Assembly: GCA_963576565.1 (NCBI GenBank)
Contig: OY755038.1
Location: 176,194,907-176,258,906, forward strand
Direction: 5' to 3'
DNA length: 64,000 nt
Source of the DNA: Aspidapion aeneum
Lineage: Eukaryota; Arthropoda; Insecta; Coleoptera; Brentidae
Each line of letters opens with the position of its first letter. Position 1 is the stretch's first letter. A program made the position numbers and the translations under genes. The notes under the pieces were generated by a model that was not told the DNA's origin, made no database searches, and was given only the letters and a program-made list of their open reading frames with translations. Shown here one piece after another: positions 24,027 to 34,479 of this stretch.

Positions 24027-25759
24027 CAGTGGTTCTTAAAATTTTGTAGCGTGGGGAACCCTAAAGCTTGCTTTTTTTTTCTATGGAACTCCTACCCTAA
24101 GTACTTAAATATAAGACATAATGTTTAGTTTTGTGTAAAAAAATCGACAATAACACTATTTTTTTAGCTTCAAAATAAAGAGTAAGTAAAAATACTCTGC
24201 CAATTTATGGGCACCTAAGCTTACACGTTTCATGTATAATGTAATTTTCACCCATTTTGGTTCGCGAAAATAACCCTCTACCACCCGAGTCGCGTCCGAT
24301 TGAAAATTTCACCTCCCCCCCCTAGTGTAGCATCACTGAACAAAATAAATTAAAATGTATTTTTTTTATCTTTATTCACAGTTATATTTAATATAAGTAA
24401 TATTTTAACCAGAACTCTAATTTTTGAAATCTAACCCCACCTTTTTTTCGGCTTATGTTCGGTGGATTTTATTCATTTTTAAATGGGACCATCTCGAGCT
24501 AAAACCCAACTTAGGTACCAAATTTCATTCATATCGGGCAAGTAGTTTTTGAGTTATGCGGGTTGGTCGTTACAGACAGATATACAACAGACATACATAC
24601 AGACGGACGGCGCAAAAAAAAGTTTCAAAATCATCTCAAACGGAAAGATATATTAAATTTTTTGAAATTGTAGCAACTTTTTTTCTTATTCTTGATCACC
24701 AAAGCTCACACTATTATTTTATAGAATACGTGTGAGCTAAAAATGTAAAAACTAAGTTGGTACGTAATATATTAATAACTGGAAAACAGTAAAAACACTA
24801 TAATAAGTATTTATCATTTTTTTAAAACTTAATGCGATGGATGGGCCTGTTTGAGACAAGTTTCTCAATATCCGCTTTAATGTTTAAGTTGTATGCGTAT
24901 ATCTGCTCAGGATTTAGTTTATTTCTTAAGTCGGTTTTTGTAAGAGCATACTTTGAAAACCCTACGTTATAACGGTAAGTTGTAGGACAAGGCAACAATT
25001 TTTTAACAGCAAAATTAGCTGGTTCTGGATATTCACTTCTAAGCTGGGCCCAAAACTCCAAGAAAGTAGCCAAATTAAAAGTCTTCAGGTTACCATCGGC
25101 TGCAACATCAATTAGCTGTTCAGTTTGTTTTAAGAGTTTGATGAGCTTTTTCGACTGAGACTGAGAACGGATTGCAAACCCAATCAAGATCCTCTTCTTG
25201 CCTTAGAAAATATTCTTTGATTAAAACTTGCAGGTTCTGAAGATGGTTGGTTACCTTAGAAGTGATTTCTGCTGGTAATGAACCCTTTGACTCGGACACA
25301 AAATCATGCAGTGTTGGAAAGTATTCAGTCACTCTTCTATTTAGACAAGATTTCCAAAACTGTATTTTATTTAAGATAGCCTGGATTGTGTCATGTAGTA
25401 AGATAACTATGACAGAAGTTTCCTAAAGTGATAAGTTTAATTGATTAGAGCTTGAAAAGATATCGGCTAGATATGCTAAACATTGTAGCCACTTGACATC
25501 AGTTATTCTTGATTGACAATCATTAAGAAATACCATCATTGACCATCACCTCATTTCGCAGAGTAAGCAAGCGATTGTCCCAATTCACAAACTTACTTTA
25601 CTCTACTAAGAATATTTATTTTATTTACAACATGACACTATTGACTGTTTCATTTTTGGTGATATCACAAATATTTTTATTTTGCTAACTTCTTGCGGAA
25701 CCCCAATTACAGCTTCGCGGAACCCTGGGGTTCCGCGGAAGTCAGTTTGAGAATCGCTG
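24027..25759 (-). mobile_element. hAT element, decayed, nested in the BEL LTR
   Basis: Ends are CAGTGGTTCTTAAA and TTTGAGAATCGCTG, inverted copies with few mismatches. The element splits the BEL LTR: compare CTTAACTTAATG in the solo copy with CTTAACT|CAG...CTG|GTAACTAAATG here, which leaves a degenerate target duplication around TTAACT/TAACTA. The interior carries transposase remnants on the minus strand. A second repeat-like block at 24440-24640 (ending CAGACATACATACAGACGG) is unexplained. Confidence 0.75.
24830..25560 (-). pseudogene. hAT transposase remnant (SCAND3/ZBED5-like)
   Basis: Reading 25560 to 24830 with frameshifts gives the middle and C-terminal part of a hAT transposase: DVKWLQCLAYLADIF (the R/KWL region before the C-terminal domain), ILNKIQFWKSCLNR, TEYFPTLHDFV, FLEFWAQLRSEYPE, LLPCPTTYRYNVGFS and LNPEQIYAYNLNIKADIEKL. 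The W/FLEFW and LP(F/C)..TY..E.GFS blocks are the hAT C-terminal dimerisation region; here the usual Glu-before-GFS is Asn. At least two frameshifts and an internal stop near 25430 make it non-functional. The N-terminal DDE Asp residues and BED finger are missing. Confidence 0.85.
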
Positions 25760-25826
25760 GTAACTAAATGGTAAATTTTTTTAAGACGAAATTAATTTTA
25801 ATTATTTACAACAAAGAGTCGTAACA
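25760..25826 (-). mobile_element. BEL/Pao LTR, right portion
   Basis: Matches 1985-2035 (AATTATTTACAACAAAGAGTCG against TTTATTTACAACATAGAGTCG, differing by a few bases). On the minus strand this is the LTR start, TGTTACGACTC, just downstream of the integrase remnant, so it belongs to the element's 3' LTR. Confidence 0.6.
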
Positions 25827-25839
25827 ACGAACAATTTGG

Positions 25840-26245
25840 CAATGGGCATGATTTGACTAAAGGTCTCTTTAGTAAACCTTTGGTTGATTTTACAACCGCC
25901 ACTCTCTGCACTTTGTGCACGGAATTTATTCTACAATTTTGCCTAAAGTCCACTCAGGTGGCATGGTATTTTCCTTTTTAATTTAAAACATAGTACCAAT
26001 AGAAACGGGACTTTGGGAATCATGCCACTTAACTTTCTGCTGTAGGGTATGCAAATACTTTGCTTGCCACCTACGCCAAACGTCCAAATGCATACTTTGG
26101 TGCATTTGCCACCTGGACAACCAATTGAGAAGAATAGAAGAAATGTAGAACTTTTTAAGCCTCTTAAACAGTTCATAGTAATACTCTGCTGGTGCCTTAT
26201 GGGCCGGAGCCTTTTCGGCCAATGCCTTATGACCCAGTACCAATC
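25840..26245 (-). pseudogene. BEL/Pao integrase C-terminal remnant
   Basis: Minus-strand reading gives LDVWRRWQAKYLHTLQQKVK, then a stop, then KKENTMPPEWTLGKIVE, a second stop, and in the neighbouring frames pieces of a KTS/VKSTKGLLKRP-type segment and CPLPN. W.RW..EYL..LQQR.KW and LPP..W.LGRI.E are the hallmark of the C-terminal end of BEL/Pao integrases. Start and the DDE core are absent; at least two stops and one frameshift interrupt it. It lies 14 bp upstream of the LTR start at 25826, the expected place for the end of pol. Confidence 0.8.
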
Positions 26246-26249
26246 ACAG

Positions 26250-26631
26250 ACAAAAAAATATGAATCAACTAGAATTAAACTACACTAGCAACCAGCGACA
26301 CGTGTTACATATGCATTTATTAACTTGTTGATTTCGAGTAGAGAGAAAGTAAAAACGTCACCCTACTTTTTTATATAAAATACGCTCGTCGAGAGAGAAT
26401 TTTGAATTCAGCCAATTTGCGCTTTGATGTCACAAACCTTTTTCCCGATTTTTTTTTAACCTGTACACGTAAAATGAAAATAACAAGAGAGTCAATCGAA
26501 TTAAATCAAAAAAATTGGAAACGAAATTTTAATTGCGTCCTTTAAAAAAAATTATTTTCTTAATCCTTCCTGGGCTTGGCGAAAAAGTGTTAGAAAGCCC
26601 GATCTTTTTAAAATATATTAATTTCCAAGTT
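26250..26631. other. No recognised feature
   Basis: Mixed sequence between the BEL remnant and foldback element 3. Nothing recognised. Confidence 0.5.
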
Positions 26632-27374
26632 TTTACCTTCCCTGCCCGCCCAGCAATGGCTAGAGGTATTATTTTCGATGTATTTTTACCGATCTTAGCA
26701 ATATCTTCGTGATGTCTGTGTGTGTGTGTGTATGTCTGTAAAATAGTGTTCGACACTCTTACGAGCTGATTAGATTTTGGCCAAAATCAATTAATGCTAA
26801 TGACAGTTTTTGACATTTAAATAATTTAAAAAACTATAACTTTTTAACAGAGCATCGCATTAATATGGGGTTTTTGAAATATAGTAGATTACATTTTGGT
26901 CAATAATTTATGTTCCTATCAAAAGCTTCTTGAAAACAGTTTTTTGCAAATATCTCAGAAACGAAATTTTTTTTTTGGTTATAACATAAATTATTGAGAA
27001 AAATCTGGTCTACTAATTCCGAAAACCTTATATTAATGCGATGCTCCGTTAAAAAGTTAGCATTTTTAAAATTTTAATTGTCAAACAACTGTCATTAGCA
27101 TGGATTTTGCCCTGAACCTAATCAGCTGGTTACAGTGTCCAACGCTATTTTACCTGAAAATTTTATGAAAATCGGTTTAGGGGTTTAGGAGCTATCGTGT
27201 TACGGACAGACATACAAACACGCACACACAGACAGACAGACATCACGACGATATTGCTAAGGTAGGTTAAAATACACCCAAATTTCACATTTTCGGCGTT
27301 ATATCAAAAAAAAATAAAAAATTCGTCGAAACTTTTTCCTTCTTCAACCATTTCTGCGCGGGCTAGGAAGGTAA
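26632..27374. mobile_element. Foldback element 3
   Basis: Terminal inverted repeats: TTTACCTTCCCTGCCCGCCC at the left and the reverse complement of TTTACCTTCCTAGCCCGCGC at the right (ends near 27374). Inside, arms 26690-26930 and 26950-27270 are inverted copies sharing CTTAGCAATATC, ATGTCTGT, GAGCTGATTAG, TTAATGCTAATGACAG, TTTTTAACAGAGCATCGCAT and AAACAGTTTTTTGCAAATAT. GT/CA-rich runs sit at both outer parts of the arms. No coding region. Confidence 0.85.
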
Positions 27375-27526
27375 AGCACTAACCCCCCGCGATTTTTTAT
27401 ATACGCCACTAAGTAAATTTGAACTACTTTTAGGAATTTATTGGAAAAGTATAGGTGTCATTAAAAAAATCCAGAATTATTTACTCTGGAATTTTTAAAT
27501 GTTCTAATTTATTTCTACTAAACCAA

Positions 27527-28504
27527 CCCACATAGCACAATCACGTGTTTAACACGTAAAAAAGGCGTGAGAAAAAAGGAACGCTGATTTTAAAATCTGC
27601 TAGAAAAAACGTTTATTTCATATATGAAAACAAGCTTAATAAGTCATTCATTATCGTTATAAAAAATATCGTTCCTAAAAACTGAGTTTTAATAACGCCA
27701 TTATCAAATTAAAACAGCAATGTGTTTACGTTAGTTTTATGTGATTTTTATCAACGTTAAAATCACATTAGATTCAGGCCTTTTCTACACGAATTTTAAA
27801 ACGCGACTTGCATTGCTTTTCTACCGAATATTTTTGAGATTTTACTAGCAGCAGCGCCACCTAGTGTCGGGATTTTTCACTTTGACGAAATCTGTCAGGC
27901 AGTGATTTGGCCTCTAAACTCCAAAAACCTGTTAAGGAATTGATCCCTGATCCACGATCACGACGCATCTGATAAAGACACATTAATATTCAGTGAAAGT
28001 GTTTAATGTTAAAAAATCTTGTTTAGCTTTTAAAAAAAACATTATGTATATAGATAGATATATAGATATTTTGTCTTGCCTTGAGCGCCTTCTTTAAAAT
28101 TGTCTTAGTGTTGTAGTCTTAAACTAGTAAACTTTTCTTCGCGTCTCTTTTAAGTAAAAAATTTTTTATTAAAAAAAACGTGACCTAAAAAGACGCAGAA
28201 AGTTAGTAGGTTTAAGAAGTCTTAATCTAGTGACGTTTTAGAACATGCTGCGGAGGACTTTTCAAGTGTAAATTTGGTACATGAAAATAACGAGGGTAAA
28301 AACACGTTATATACACAGCACCAGAAAATTCATCAAAAAGTACATTTTTATAGCTTGATTTCTCCTTGTTTTTAAGTTATCTTTAAGCATGTGGATTTAA
28401 CAAAATAAATATTACATGGTATGCGGTTGTTTTCAAGTGAAAAAAAACGTTGTTATTTTTGTTCACGTTAATTTAACGTTGATGGGATTTTTGTGCTATG
28501 TGGG
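27527..28504 (+). mobile_element. CCCACATAG-ended transposon, copy 2
   Basis: Begins CCCACATAGCACAATCACGT and ends TTTTTGTGCTATGTGGG. Collinear with copy 1, with a few short indels; compared with copy 1 it has an extra block around 27690-27760 and a TAGATAGATATATAGATA run near 28050. No transposase. Confidence 0.85.
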
Positions 28505-28979
28505 AAGGTTAATAAATCACAGTATGTGACACGATATAATAATCAAATCAAATCAAAGACATTTCAATTTAGTGAAATAATTTTCCTTATAATATAATAG
28601 TAAAGAATTCCAATATTCCAAATTTGTACCCAAGTGGTAACTTTATATCCATAATGAGGGAATACCAAACTTAACCCAATAAAGTAATATTATTAAAAAA
28701 TTATGCACTTGTGAAAATACAGGTCTACCTAAACTATATTAACAGAATGCTTCAATTTGTGTGTAGGCATACTTTAACAATAATTGCCCTCGAAATGTAA
28801 GATCAATACATTGGTGTATGCGATGGAGATCGGAATAAACAAGTTAGAGCCTTTTGTTGTTTTATGATTTGAATATAAAACGTATTTTATTATATATTTA
28901 ACTTCTTTAGAAATTTTTTAATTTCTTAAAATTGTAATTTTGTTTGGAAGAATGTTGAAAAATACTGGAAAATAATAGA
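28505..28979. other. Probable 3' flank or 3' UTR of the Jockey-like element
   Basis: AT-rich, no frame. It follows, on the minus strand, the C-terminal remnant at 28980-29219, so part may be untranslated sequence of that element; I cannot find its end. Confidence 0.35.
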
Positions 28980-29219
28980 TAATAAATCTCTGAGTTACAT
29001 TATTTATTTGTTTGGGTATATGTAAATTTGAGTTTTGTATACCCCTTGTGCCATAACTGTGTTGCAGTATAGGAAACTGATCTATTATTTTTTTGTAAAA
29101 AATTAAGAATATTTAGAGCATATAACTTGCGTATATTTAAAAGTTTTAAATTTAAATATAGTTGCTCTGTCGAAAAAAGGCTATTTTTTTTAAACAATAT
29201 TTTTATTGCTGTATTTTGT
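28980..29219 (-). pseudogene. Jockey-like reverse transcriptase, C-terminal tail
   Basis: The minus strand reads LFSTEQLYLNLKLLNIRKLY, then ALNILNFLQKNN. In Jockey/CR1-type elements the region after the reverse transcriptase carries an L....I..L..LY.L..L.F..K pattern like this. It continues the remnant at 29613-30838 and is separated from it by a 377-bp hAT-type insertion. Confidence 0.55.
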
Positions 29220-29227
29220 CATACAGC

Positions 29228-29604
29228 CAGTGGCGACTCGTGAGGTAGTGCCACAGAGCCATGGCAATACCGTATTTTTCTGCAAAAACACGTTTTTTAT
29301 TGTTAAAACATCTTTATTGGTTTTTTGATTTTATTTCATCGGTAGCCCTGTGCAATGCAGTGGATGACACTTAATGCGACGGCGACGCGGTGAATGGGCC
29401 ACTGAAACCCAAAGCTGTGTCGAACACGCTACCACTTCCATCTTGGCTCCTTCGAATGGAGATAGATTTTATCTGCAGCCTATATAAGCGACAGTAATAG
29501 GGCCTATGTTGAGCCTGGCACAGGCCATCAGTTAGTCACCCCGATTTTTTTTACTGACTCAAAATTCTGGCACTACCATGTTGTATTGACACGAAACGCC
29601 GCTG
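29228..29604. mobile_element. Small hAT-type element with 8-bp target duplication
   Basis: Starts CAGTGGCGACTCGTG and ends CACGAAACGCCGCTG, inverted copies with mismatches. Flanks are CATACAGC (29220-29227) and CATAGAGC (29605-29612), 7 of 8 identical, the size expected for hAT. No transposase. It splits the Jockey-like remnant. Confidence 0.75.
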
Positions 29605-29612
29605 CATAGAGC

Positions 29613-30838
29613 TAAATTTTTCAGTGAATTTTGTCAGAACCACCCCGTACAACTATAAAATTACTCAGAATTGATTCAACCAACGAATCTTAATCAATTT
29701 CTATTAATTTATAATTTAAGTTGTCCCTAACTTGAGAAAATCTTTAAAAAAGTTTTCTAATTCTTTCACGTAATAATTATTAGTGTCCTCACTCCACTTC
29801 AAATGCTGATCAACCTTAACTTCCAAATATCATAAATTTCCTAGTTTTTTAATATTTTTACAATTAAAATTTATATCTTGACAACATTCCTCTTTGTGAA
29901 TTTTTAATAAGTATGTTGTTGCTGATCAACACTTGTCGCAGAGTAGGACATAAGACGCTTTTTTTAATTCAAGCTTAAAGAGTGTTATTGTAGCCACAGG
30001 ATAACAGTAGCCAGAACCCTCTGTGCTCTCGCGAAAACCTGCTTCCAAATTTTACCTATACATAAAATAGCTCTGTCATCGCAATAGTCAAAAACTTTCT
30101 CGGTTTTTAATATATTTCCTATTTGAATTATTTATACCAAGAACAGGATGCGGCCAACCACTGTAGCCTGTGAAATGCCTAATTTCTCGTCTTTATACGG
30201 GCTGTAGGTGTCATATATCAGGCGCGGGTCTACGGGAGGGGAAAAGGGGAAAATTTCCTCCGAAATCTCAAACTGTATTTAGTTTTGACACATAGAATAT
30301 ACCTTCTGGACACCATGCAAAATAGTTTAATGCAATATTTATTATGATTTCCCCCCCCCCCCCAAATAAAGTTTCTAGATCCGCCCTTGCATATATTCGC
30401 GTTTTTTGTTTCCTACCAGTTAATAGTTTTCAAATAAAGGTAATGATCCTCCTACAACCTTCTTTAAAAGTTTAACAATTTTTTTATGACAAACTATGTC
30501 AAAGGCTTTATCTAAACCTAGACAGACAACAATACTCTCCTTTTTGCTTTTTAGGTTATGAATTACTTTATTTATCAATTAAAAAACTGCTGTTTCTAGG
30601 TTGTTGTTTTTTCTAAAACCATATTGTTTTTTATATAATTACTTGTAAGGATCTAAATAGTTTACTAACCAATTTTTAGACACAAATATTTTTGCAAAAT
30701 TGTTTATGACAGATATTCGCCGATAATTCGTTGGTTTTTTTTTTGTCTCCTGATATAAAAACTGGGGATACAATGGTCCTTTTGTAATCCTTCGGAATTG
30801 TAAATGATGAAAAACGCAAGTTAGTTAGACAGGGTATC
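29613..30838 (-). pseudogene. Jockey-like reverse transcriptase remnant
   Basis: On the minus strand: IPKDYKRTIVSPVFISGDKK (start of the reverse transcriptase domain, IP..WK...V.PV.KSGD), KQYGFRKNNNLETAVF (GFR..RST-type motif), then LGLDKAFDIVCHKKIVKLLK (motif A, D..KAFD.V.H) and VDQHLKWSED-type sequence (LGV..D..L.W..H). Stops and frameshifts occur throughout and the YADD motif was not found; a second small hAT element (30219-30388) interrupts the region. Its upstream endonuclease half lies beyond the 30839-34479 insertion. Confidence 0.7.
30219..30388 (-). mobile_element. Small hAT-like MITE, copy 2
   Basis: Reverse orientation relative to 12641-12810. Ends CAGGCGCGGGTCTACGGG and, at the other side, TAGATCCGCCCTT. 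Flanking octamers TCATATAT (30211-30218) and GCATATAT (30389-30396) match at 7 of 8 positions. Contains a C13-14 run. Confidence 0.65.
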
Positions 30839-30938
30839 TCTAAAAGGTCTGTATAAAATCTTAGCACATATTCCTGAGGTCAAAATAAGTCGATTTAAAG
30901 CAACTTACCCTAGAGTCCCTGTATGTTGACATATTTGG

Positions 30939-30944
<6 letters not shown>

Positions 30945-31013
<69 letters not shown>
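30945..31013. repeat. (AT)n microsatellite inside a palindrome
   Basis: About 69 bp of AT repeat flanked by CATATTTGGATAT and ATATCCAAATATG, so the whole forms a hairpin. Confidence 0.95.
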
Positions 31014-31015
<2 letters not shown>

Positions 31016-31023
31016 AAATATGC

Positions 31024-31557
31024 TAACTTACCCTAGTCTAAAATTGCTCCGTTTCAAATATACAGGGTGGTAAATTTAAAAATTAAAAATCGATTGTCTT
31101 AAAATTTGTGAACATTTCTTAACGAATTACTTTAAAAATTGGTACTCGAGGGTTTTTTGTGATGCGAAACTTAAATATGGATACCTTTTCACTGTGGCCG
31201 TTAGAGGGCGCTTCACAATGCTCTTTATGAAGTTTAAAATGACTATAACTTTTTTCTTAGTGTAGCTTTTAACTTTTTTTGTTAAGAAAATATTTTCTGA
31301 ATCTTTTTAAGCCAAAAAGGTACTCTTGTTAACATGCGCTAAAGTAAGTCGTTTTCGAGATATTTCCGTTTTTAGTGTTCGATGCCGCAACGGAATACTG
31401 AAATTGTTTTGAATTACTCTTTCACTAGAGTGTTTTACACTGGCAAAATTTCATAGAAACGGCCAGTTTTCTACTGACTACTGTTCTCAAAGCTTTGTTC
31501 AAGTTTGTTGCTTTTCCCTGTATCTCTGAAACGGAGCAATTTCGGACTAAGGTAAGT

Positions 31558-31560
<3 letters not shown>
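31024..31560. repeat. Inner inverted repeat unit
   Basis: 31024-31068 (TAACTTACCCTAGTCTAAAA, then TTGCTCCGTTTCA) is mirrored by 31515-31560. The GCAACTTACCCTAG phrase also occurs at 30899. Interior has no frame; it contains CACTGTGGCCGTTAGAGGGC. Confidence 0.75.
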
Positions 31561-31562
<2 letters not shown>

Positions 31563-31635
<73 letters not shown>

Positions 31636-31670
31636 ATATATATATATATATATTATTATATATATATATT
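31563..31670. repeat. (TA)n microsatellite, tail of RTE copy
   Basis: About 108 bp of TA repeat with TTAT interruptions. It directly follows, on the minus strand, the stop region of the RTE-type copy (31679), as expected for RTE elements, which have very short 3' ends and microsatellite tails. Overlapping open frames here are repeat artefacts. Confidence 0.9.
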
Positions 31671-31678
31671 TATCGGTT

Positions 31679-32014
31679 TCACAAAGTTCTACGTCTTCCG
31701 ATACCCAATCTCCACTCGTTTCTGTTTGCCCATAATTCATCATCTAGGCCTCTTATTCTTATTTCACTATCTATTCCCTCTCTCCAGCTTCTCCTCGGCC
31801 TTCCTCGTTTTCTTCGGCCAGTTGGTTTCCATTGTAATATTTGTTTAGGTAGTCTTCCATCATCCATTCTTTGTACATGTCCGTACCACACCAGTTGTTT
31901 TGTTCTTATATCATCCACTAGAGTACGTTCACCCACTGTCATAATTTCTCTTATTCTTTGATTGGTAACTCTTTCTATTTTTAATTTCCCTGCTGCTCTT
32001 CTCCAATAGTCCAT
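31679..32014 (-). pseudogene. RTE-like element B, 3' coding end
   Basis: Minus strand: MDYWRRAAGKLKIERVTNQR, then TKQLVWYGHVQRMDDGRLPK, GRRKRGRPRRSWREGI and WRLGIGRRRTL, then stop. This is the post-reverse-transcriptase tail (WYGHV.RM..RLP......G.R.RGRP). The first 173 bp (31842-32014) recur inverted at 32569-32741 with two mismatches. Confidence 0.8.
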
Positions 32015-32017
32015 CTA

Positions 32018-32745
32018 ACCGAAGTAAATAAAGGTCTTAAACAAGGCTGCTGCATCTCGCCTACGCTCTTCAAGATATATTTGGAACAGGTCCTTAAAGT
32101 CTGGAAGAGAAAATGCCAAACATAGGAATTCCTACTTTATGTTTCGCCGATGATCAGATAGTGGTGGCTCAGGATTATGACGACCTCGAATATACGACGA
32201 GAAAACTAATAGAAGAGTACAATAAGTGGGGACTAGAGGTTAATATCAATAAGACAGAGTATATGTGTATTGGTGGAACGAAACAGGATCTAATCTTAAA
32301 TACTGGGCAGCGAATTCAGTCCTGTGATGAGTATAAATACTTGGGTCTAAAAATTACAGCTGACGGAACACTAGACAAAGCTATAAAAGATAGAAACGTA
32401 CAAGGAAGAAAAGCAATAACTTTATTAATCGGAATAATTTGGGACCAAATTATATCAAAACATAACAAAAAGCTTATATATAACACCATTGTAAAAAGTA
32501 TTATTACATACGGCTCAGAAGTATGGCCAATCAAAGATAGAACAGAAAAAATGCTTTCCGCTACGGAGATGGACTATTGGAGAAGAGCAGCAGGGAAATT
32601 AAAAAGAGAAAGAGTTACCAATCAAAGAATAAGAGAAATTATGACAGTGGGTGAACGTACTCTAGTGGATGATATAAGAACAAAACAACTGGTGTGGTAC
32701 GGACATGTACAAAGAATGGACGATGGAAGACTACCTAAACTACTA
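32018..32745 (+). pseudogene. RTE-like element B, inverted reverse transcriptase segment
   Basis: The plus strand encodes the second half of the reverse transcriptase: GLKQGCCISPTLFKIYLEQV (motif B), TLCFADDQIVVAQDYDDLEY (motif C, FADD intact), NKTEYMCIGG, YKYLGLKITADG, then ITYGSEVWPIK and the same tail as 31679-32014 up to GRLPK. It is flipped relative to the two neighbouring segments of the same element. The frame is open from about 32018 to 32778, but it lacks the N-terminal half and motif A, so it is not a functional unit. A (TAC)4 run at 32740-32752 marks its junction with the upstream half. Confidence 0.85.
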
Positions 32746-32752
32746 CTACTAT

Positions 32753-34390
32753 CATATGCCTTCTGCAAATCTACGTAAAGCAGATGGGAGCTCTTGTCCG
32801 TATGCCATTTTCTTTTCAATAACTTGGGTTATACAAAAGAGATGATCTGAAGTCGATCTACCCGCCCTGAAACCAGCTTGTTCTCTCTTCTGCCTCCATA
32901 TCTTTATATTCGCTCTCCACTTTATTTTTTATTATTTTGCCATATATTCTGCTTAGCGTACTAGTTACAGATATACCTCTATAATTGTCACATATATCTC
33001 TCCTTCCTTTTTTTGTGTATTGTGGATATATATGACGTTTTCCACTCAGTTGGTACCACAGCTCCATTTAAATATCTTTGGAAAAGATTCCGTAATCTCC
33101 AAAACAATTCTTCAGTGCCATATTTAATAAGTTCAGCTGGGATATTTCCGGGTCCGGCAGATTTACCGCTTTTTAAGGTTTTGCACACGTTTTTGACCTC
33201 AGATATTGTGAGGGGTACTGGAGATCCCATCGTTCTAATGATATTTTCTCTTTCGTCTTCCTTGAGTTCTGCTCTATCTTCAGTTAAAAGTTTTTTAAAA
33301 TGCTCATCCCATTCTTTGTCTGGTATTGGTGAAATAATATCTCTGCATGTTTCTTTTTTGATCGATCCTATAGTTTTCTAGCTTTCGGTACTTCTCCTAC
33401 CTCCTAAGTAAGAATCTATTTTCTGGCACTTTCGCATCCATGATTGATTTTTCTTATCACTGATCATTCTTCTCACCTTTGATTGCGCGATTTTGTATTC
33501 TTCTCTGCTTCTATCTGTCTTTTGGGATAAGTATGTGTGATATAATTTCCTTTTTTCCTCTATTTCACTTTCAATCTCAGCATCCCACCAGTATGGTTTT
33601 GTTCTTTTAGGAGTTTCTTCCACTAATCCTAGTGCTTCGTTTGCAGCTTGATGGATGCTTAATGTGATACATTCGTATTCCTCATCTGGGGTTTCACCTG
33701 AACTTGAATTAAGCTTTTCGTTCAGTCTCTTCTTGTATATGTTTTTTACGCTGTCATGTTTTAGGCTTAGTAGATTATATTGACAGTGATCAATTTCCTC
33801 ATTCACTGTATCATCAAGATTTTGTTGATGGAGGCTTCGGCCTTGATAAGGAAAGAGAATTTTGGTCTCCAGAAAATAGTGATCACTTCCGCATGTTCAT
33901 CCACGCTTTGTCCTGACATCTTGAATTTTTAGTTTTGTCTTTTGTTTAGTGATAAGATAATCAATGACGGATTTCAGGTTTTGTGAGGGTTTGGTCCAGG
34001 TATATTTGTGTATTTTCTTATGTTGGAAAAAACCGTTCTGGATTTTTAGGTCTAATTGCTCACATACTGTGATAAGCCGGTTTCCATTGTCATTAACAAC
34101 ATCTTCTTCATATTGGCCAACTGTCAGATCATTTACTCTGTTACCTGTTCTACTGTTTAAATCTTCCAATATTACAATTTCTCTAGATGTACTTACTGCT
34201 GATATTTCATTGTGGATTTCTTCAAAAAAATTGTCTTTCACGGCTACATTTGCATCGTCATTATACGCATAGATTCCAAAAATCGTAAGTCTCATTCCTT
34301 TTATTGTTATATTCATTCTTATTAGCCGTTCATTTACTGCTTCCCAGATGGTATTAAATTTTCTAAATCTTTTGTTGACCAAAATAGATA
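32753..34390 (-). pseudogene. RTE-like element B, endonuclease and N-terminal RT half
   Basis: Read from 34390 downward: endonuclease pieces MRLTIFGIYAYNDDANVAVK, NDNGNRLITVCEQLDLKIQN, HKYTWTKPSQNLKSVIDYL (AP endonuclease-like); linker with RTKPYWWDAEIESEIEEKRK; reverse transcriptase start NVCKTLKSGKSAGPGNIPAE, NYRGISVTSTLSRIYGKIIK and LYVDLQKAYDS (motif A, Asp present). Frameshifts split it into at least four frames; the final SDHHL endonuclease motif falls in a degraded part near 33895. After VDLQKAYD the sequence runs into AGT repeats and the inverted segment. Confidence 0.82.
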
Positions 34391-34479
34391 CTCCTTGTTG
34401 AGCATGTTTTAAATCGACTTATTTTGGCCTCAGGAATATGTGCTAAGATTTTGTACAGACCTTTTATAGACACCCTGTA

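Larger units (their letters stand above)
30839..34479. mobile_element. 3.6-kb block bounded by ~70-bp inverted repeats
   Basis: 30839-30905 (ACAGGGTATCTCTAAAAGGT, then AATCTTAGCACATATTCCTG and AATAAGTCGATTTAAA) is mirrored with few differences by 34404-34479. The block interrupts a Jockey-like element whose halves lie on both sides in the same orientation. It holds two AT microsatellites, an inner inverted repeat and a rearranged RTE copy. Whether the outer repeats are a transposon's termini or a duplicated, inverted flank is unclear; no target duplication found. Confidence 0.65.

Noticed and set aside
31471..31961. Overlapping 90-134-codon frames through the TA microsatellite on both strands
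   Set aside because: Tyr-Ile repeats from (TA)n joined to antisense RTE sequence; not genes.
32622..32819. 65-codon minus frame starting KRKWHTDKSSH
   Set aside because: The first part is real RTE sequence (included above); the second half is antisense of the inverted segment.
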